Source of the DNA: Alcanivorax sp.
GTDB taxonomy: Bacteria > Pseudomonadota > Gammaproteobacteria > Pseudomonadales > Alcanivoracaceae
DNA length: 64,000 bases
Direction: 5' to 3'
NCBI GenBank assembly: GCA_022565695.1
Contig: JAIUME010000002.1
Coordinates: 1-64,000, forward strand
The translations under genes and the position numbers were made by a program. The notes under the pieces are model-generated. The model was not told the DNA's origin. It saw only the letters and a list, made by a program, of their open reading frames with translations, and made no database searches. Positions 63,351 through 64,000 of this stretch are shown piece by piece (position 1 is the first letter of the stretch; every line of letters starts with the position of its first letter).

Positions 63351-63623
63351 GTGAACAAATCAGAACTGATTGATGCTATCGCAGCTGCAGCAGATATTTC
63401 CAAGGCCGATGCCGGTCGTGCACTGGACGCAACTGTTGAGGCGGTTACCAACGCACTCAAGGGCGGCGACAGCGTATCACTGGTAGGCTTCGGTACCTTC
63501 ACCGTGAAGCAGCGTGCAGAGCGCGAAGGCCGTAACCCGCAGACCGGGCAGACCATCAAGATCGCAGCAGCAAACGTGCCGGGCTTCAAAGCCGGTAAGG
63601 CACTGAAGGACGCGGTCAACTGA
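63351..63623 (+). CDS. hupB: DNA-binding protein HU-beta
   Basis: A 90-residue histone-like protein that bends and compacts DNA as a dimer. [20 protein letters not shown] is the usual N terminus, and the DNA-binding arm has [20 protein letters not shown]. The start is GTG 63351 behind AAAAAAGGGGA; the reading frame upstream overlaps the promoter. It is the last gene of the protease cluster and is followed by tRNA-Asp. Confidence 0.97.
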   Translation: MNKSELIDAIAAAADISKADAGRALDATVEAVTNALKGGDSVSLVGFGTFTVKQRAEREGRNPQTGQTIKIAAANVPGFKAGKALKDAVN

Positions 63624-63633
63624 GTCGTGTACA

Positions 63634-63710
63634 GGAGCGGTAGTTCAGTTGGTTAGAATACCGGCCTGTCACGCCGGGGGTCGCGGGTTCGAGTCCCGTC
63701 CGCTCCGCCA
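63634..63710 (+). tRNA. tRNA-Asp (GTC)
   Basis: A 77-nt cloverleaf: acceptor GGAGCGG/CCGCTCC, anticodon loop CTGTCAC giving GTC, T-loop GTTCGAGTC, encoded CCA. It begins 10 nt after the hupB stop, so it may be cotranscribed. Confidence 0.96.
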
Positions 63711-63716
63711 ACAGAG

Positions 63717-63746
63717 AAGCGTGTCCTGAACGGGATGCGCTTTTTT
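63717..63746 (+). terminator. Terminator after tRNA-Asp
   Basis: A stem of about ten pairs with two G-T pairs (AAGCGTGTCC with GGGATGCGCTT) followed by a T6 run, 6 nt after the tRNA. Confidence 0.8.
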
Positions 63747-63779
63747 GTTTGAGGCATATTGAATAATACGGAGAAAACA

Positions 63780-64000
63780 ATGCAGGGCTTCAGGCGATTC
63801 TTGCGCGGACCAGCGGGTAAAGTCCTGCTGGTCGTGATCATTTTGCCCTTCGTGGTATCCGCGTTCTACGGCTACTTCACGGGTGGGGGCGGTGGCGATG
63901 TTGTCGCCAAGGTGGAGGGTATTTCAGTATCCCGCGGTGCCGTTGACAACCGCGTGCAACAGATACGCCGCAACGTCAGCCAGCAGTCACCGGATATTGA
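63780..64000 (+). CDS. ppiD: PpiD/SurA_N-type periplasmic folding factor, partial
   Basis: The first 73 codons of a gene that runs off the right edge. The start MQGFRRFLRGPAGKVLLVVI, one membrane helix (residues 14-31) and the following AKVEGISVSRGAVDNRVQQI fit PpiD, the inner-membrane-anchored periplasmic chaperone with a parvulin domain. Position after hupB supports this: the order lon-hupB-ppiD is conserved. GGAGAAAACA precedes the ATG. Confidence 0.85.
   Translation, partial: MQGFRRFLRGPAGKVLLVVIILPFVVSAFYGYFTGGGGGDVVAKVEGISVSRGAVDNRVQQIRRNVSQQSPDI

Overview
The window is 64 kb of a GC-rich (about 60 %, my estimate) gammaproteobacterial chromosome. It carries a complete Na+-translocating NADH:quinone reductase operon, the csiV-mfd/gap/nqr and exbBD-msbA-lpxK-kdsB-murB gene orders known from pseudomonads and relatives, a VolA/Pla-1-type lipase and many palindromic intergenic repeats. 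Together these suggest a marine Pseudomonas/Oceanospirillales-type bacterium, perhaps Alcanivorax-like. That placement is inference. Almost all of the window is ordinary core genome with tightly packed operons, often with 1-8 nt start/stop overlaps.

Layout. 1-349: two palindromic repeats. 350-4595 (-): csiV and mfd. 4790-8174 (+): an ATP-grasp enzyme followed by a large uncharacterised protein with a papain-like Gln/Cys/His/Asn pattern. 8240-11230 (+): tesB, a uracil-DNA-glycosylase-like gene and gap. 11452-18775 (+): nqrABCDEF with apbE (FMN transferase) and nqrM (maturation factor), a complete set for building the Na+ pump. 18810-20751: a patatin lipase convergent with a glycerophosphodiesterase. 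20871-22449: a possible small RNA, an orphan LysR regulator and an AT-rich spacer. 22450-24395 (-): aguB/aguA, agmatine to putrescine. 24535-25326 (-): an exported repeat protein. 25477-27421 (+): lolC/lolD lipoprotein release. 27424-36674: DUF2062, comEC, exbB/exbD, then an envelope operon msbA-lpxK-kdsB-phosphatase-murB. 36679-38971: an EamA exporter and an FAD monooxygenase.

38995-40902 is the accessory part. A TumE/TumA-like toxin-antitoxin pair sits between two copies of a 22-bp-arm palindrome, next to other interspersed repeats, an isochorismatase-fold hydrolase and a G-tract. 40986-44066 (+) encodes a tripartite tricarboxylate transporter in which the binding protein and small membrane subunit are one polypeptide. 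44177-53480 returns to core functions: acnB, a lipid A-type acyltransferase, miaE, a VolA-like lipoprotein lipase, lpxH and two cyclophilins. 53603-56258: glnS and folD, convergent across a palindrome. 56492-56915: tRNA-Pro, tRNA-Arg and tRNA-His. 57134-63623 (+): tig-clpP-clpX-lon-hupB, the protein quality-control cluster, then tRNA-Asp and the start of ppiD, which runs off the window.

The most interesting locus is the ATP-grasp/papain-like pair (4790-8174). Next come the repeat-bounded toxin-antitoxin cassette, the TctC-TctB fusion and the candidate small RNA at 20871-21001. Long open frames opposite mfd, acnB, clpX, tig and msbA are treated as coding shadows.
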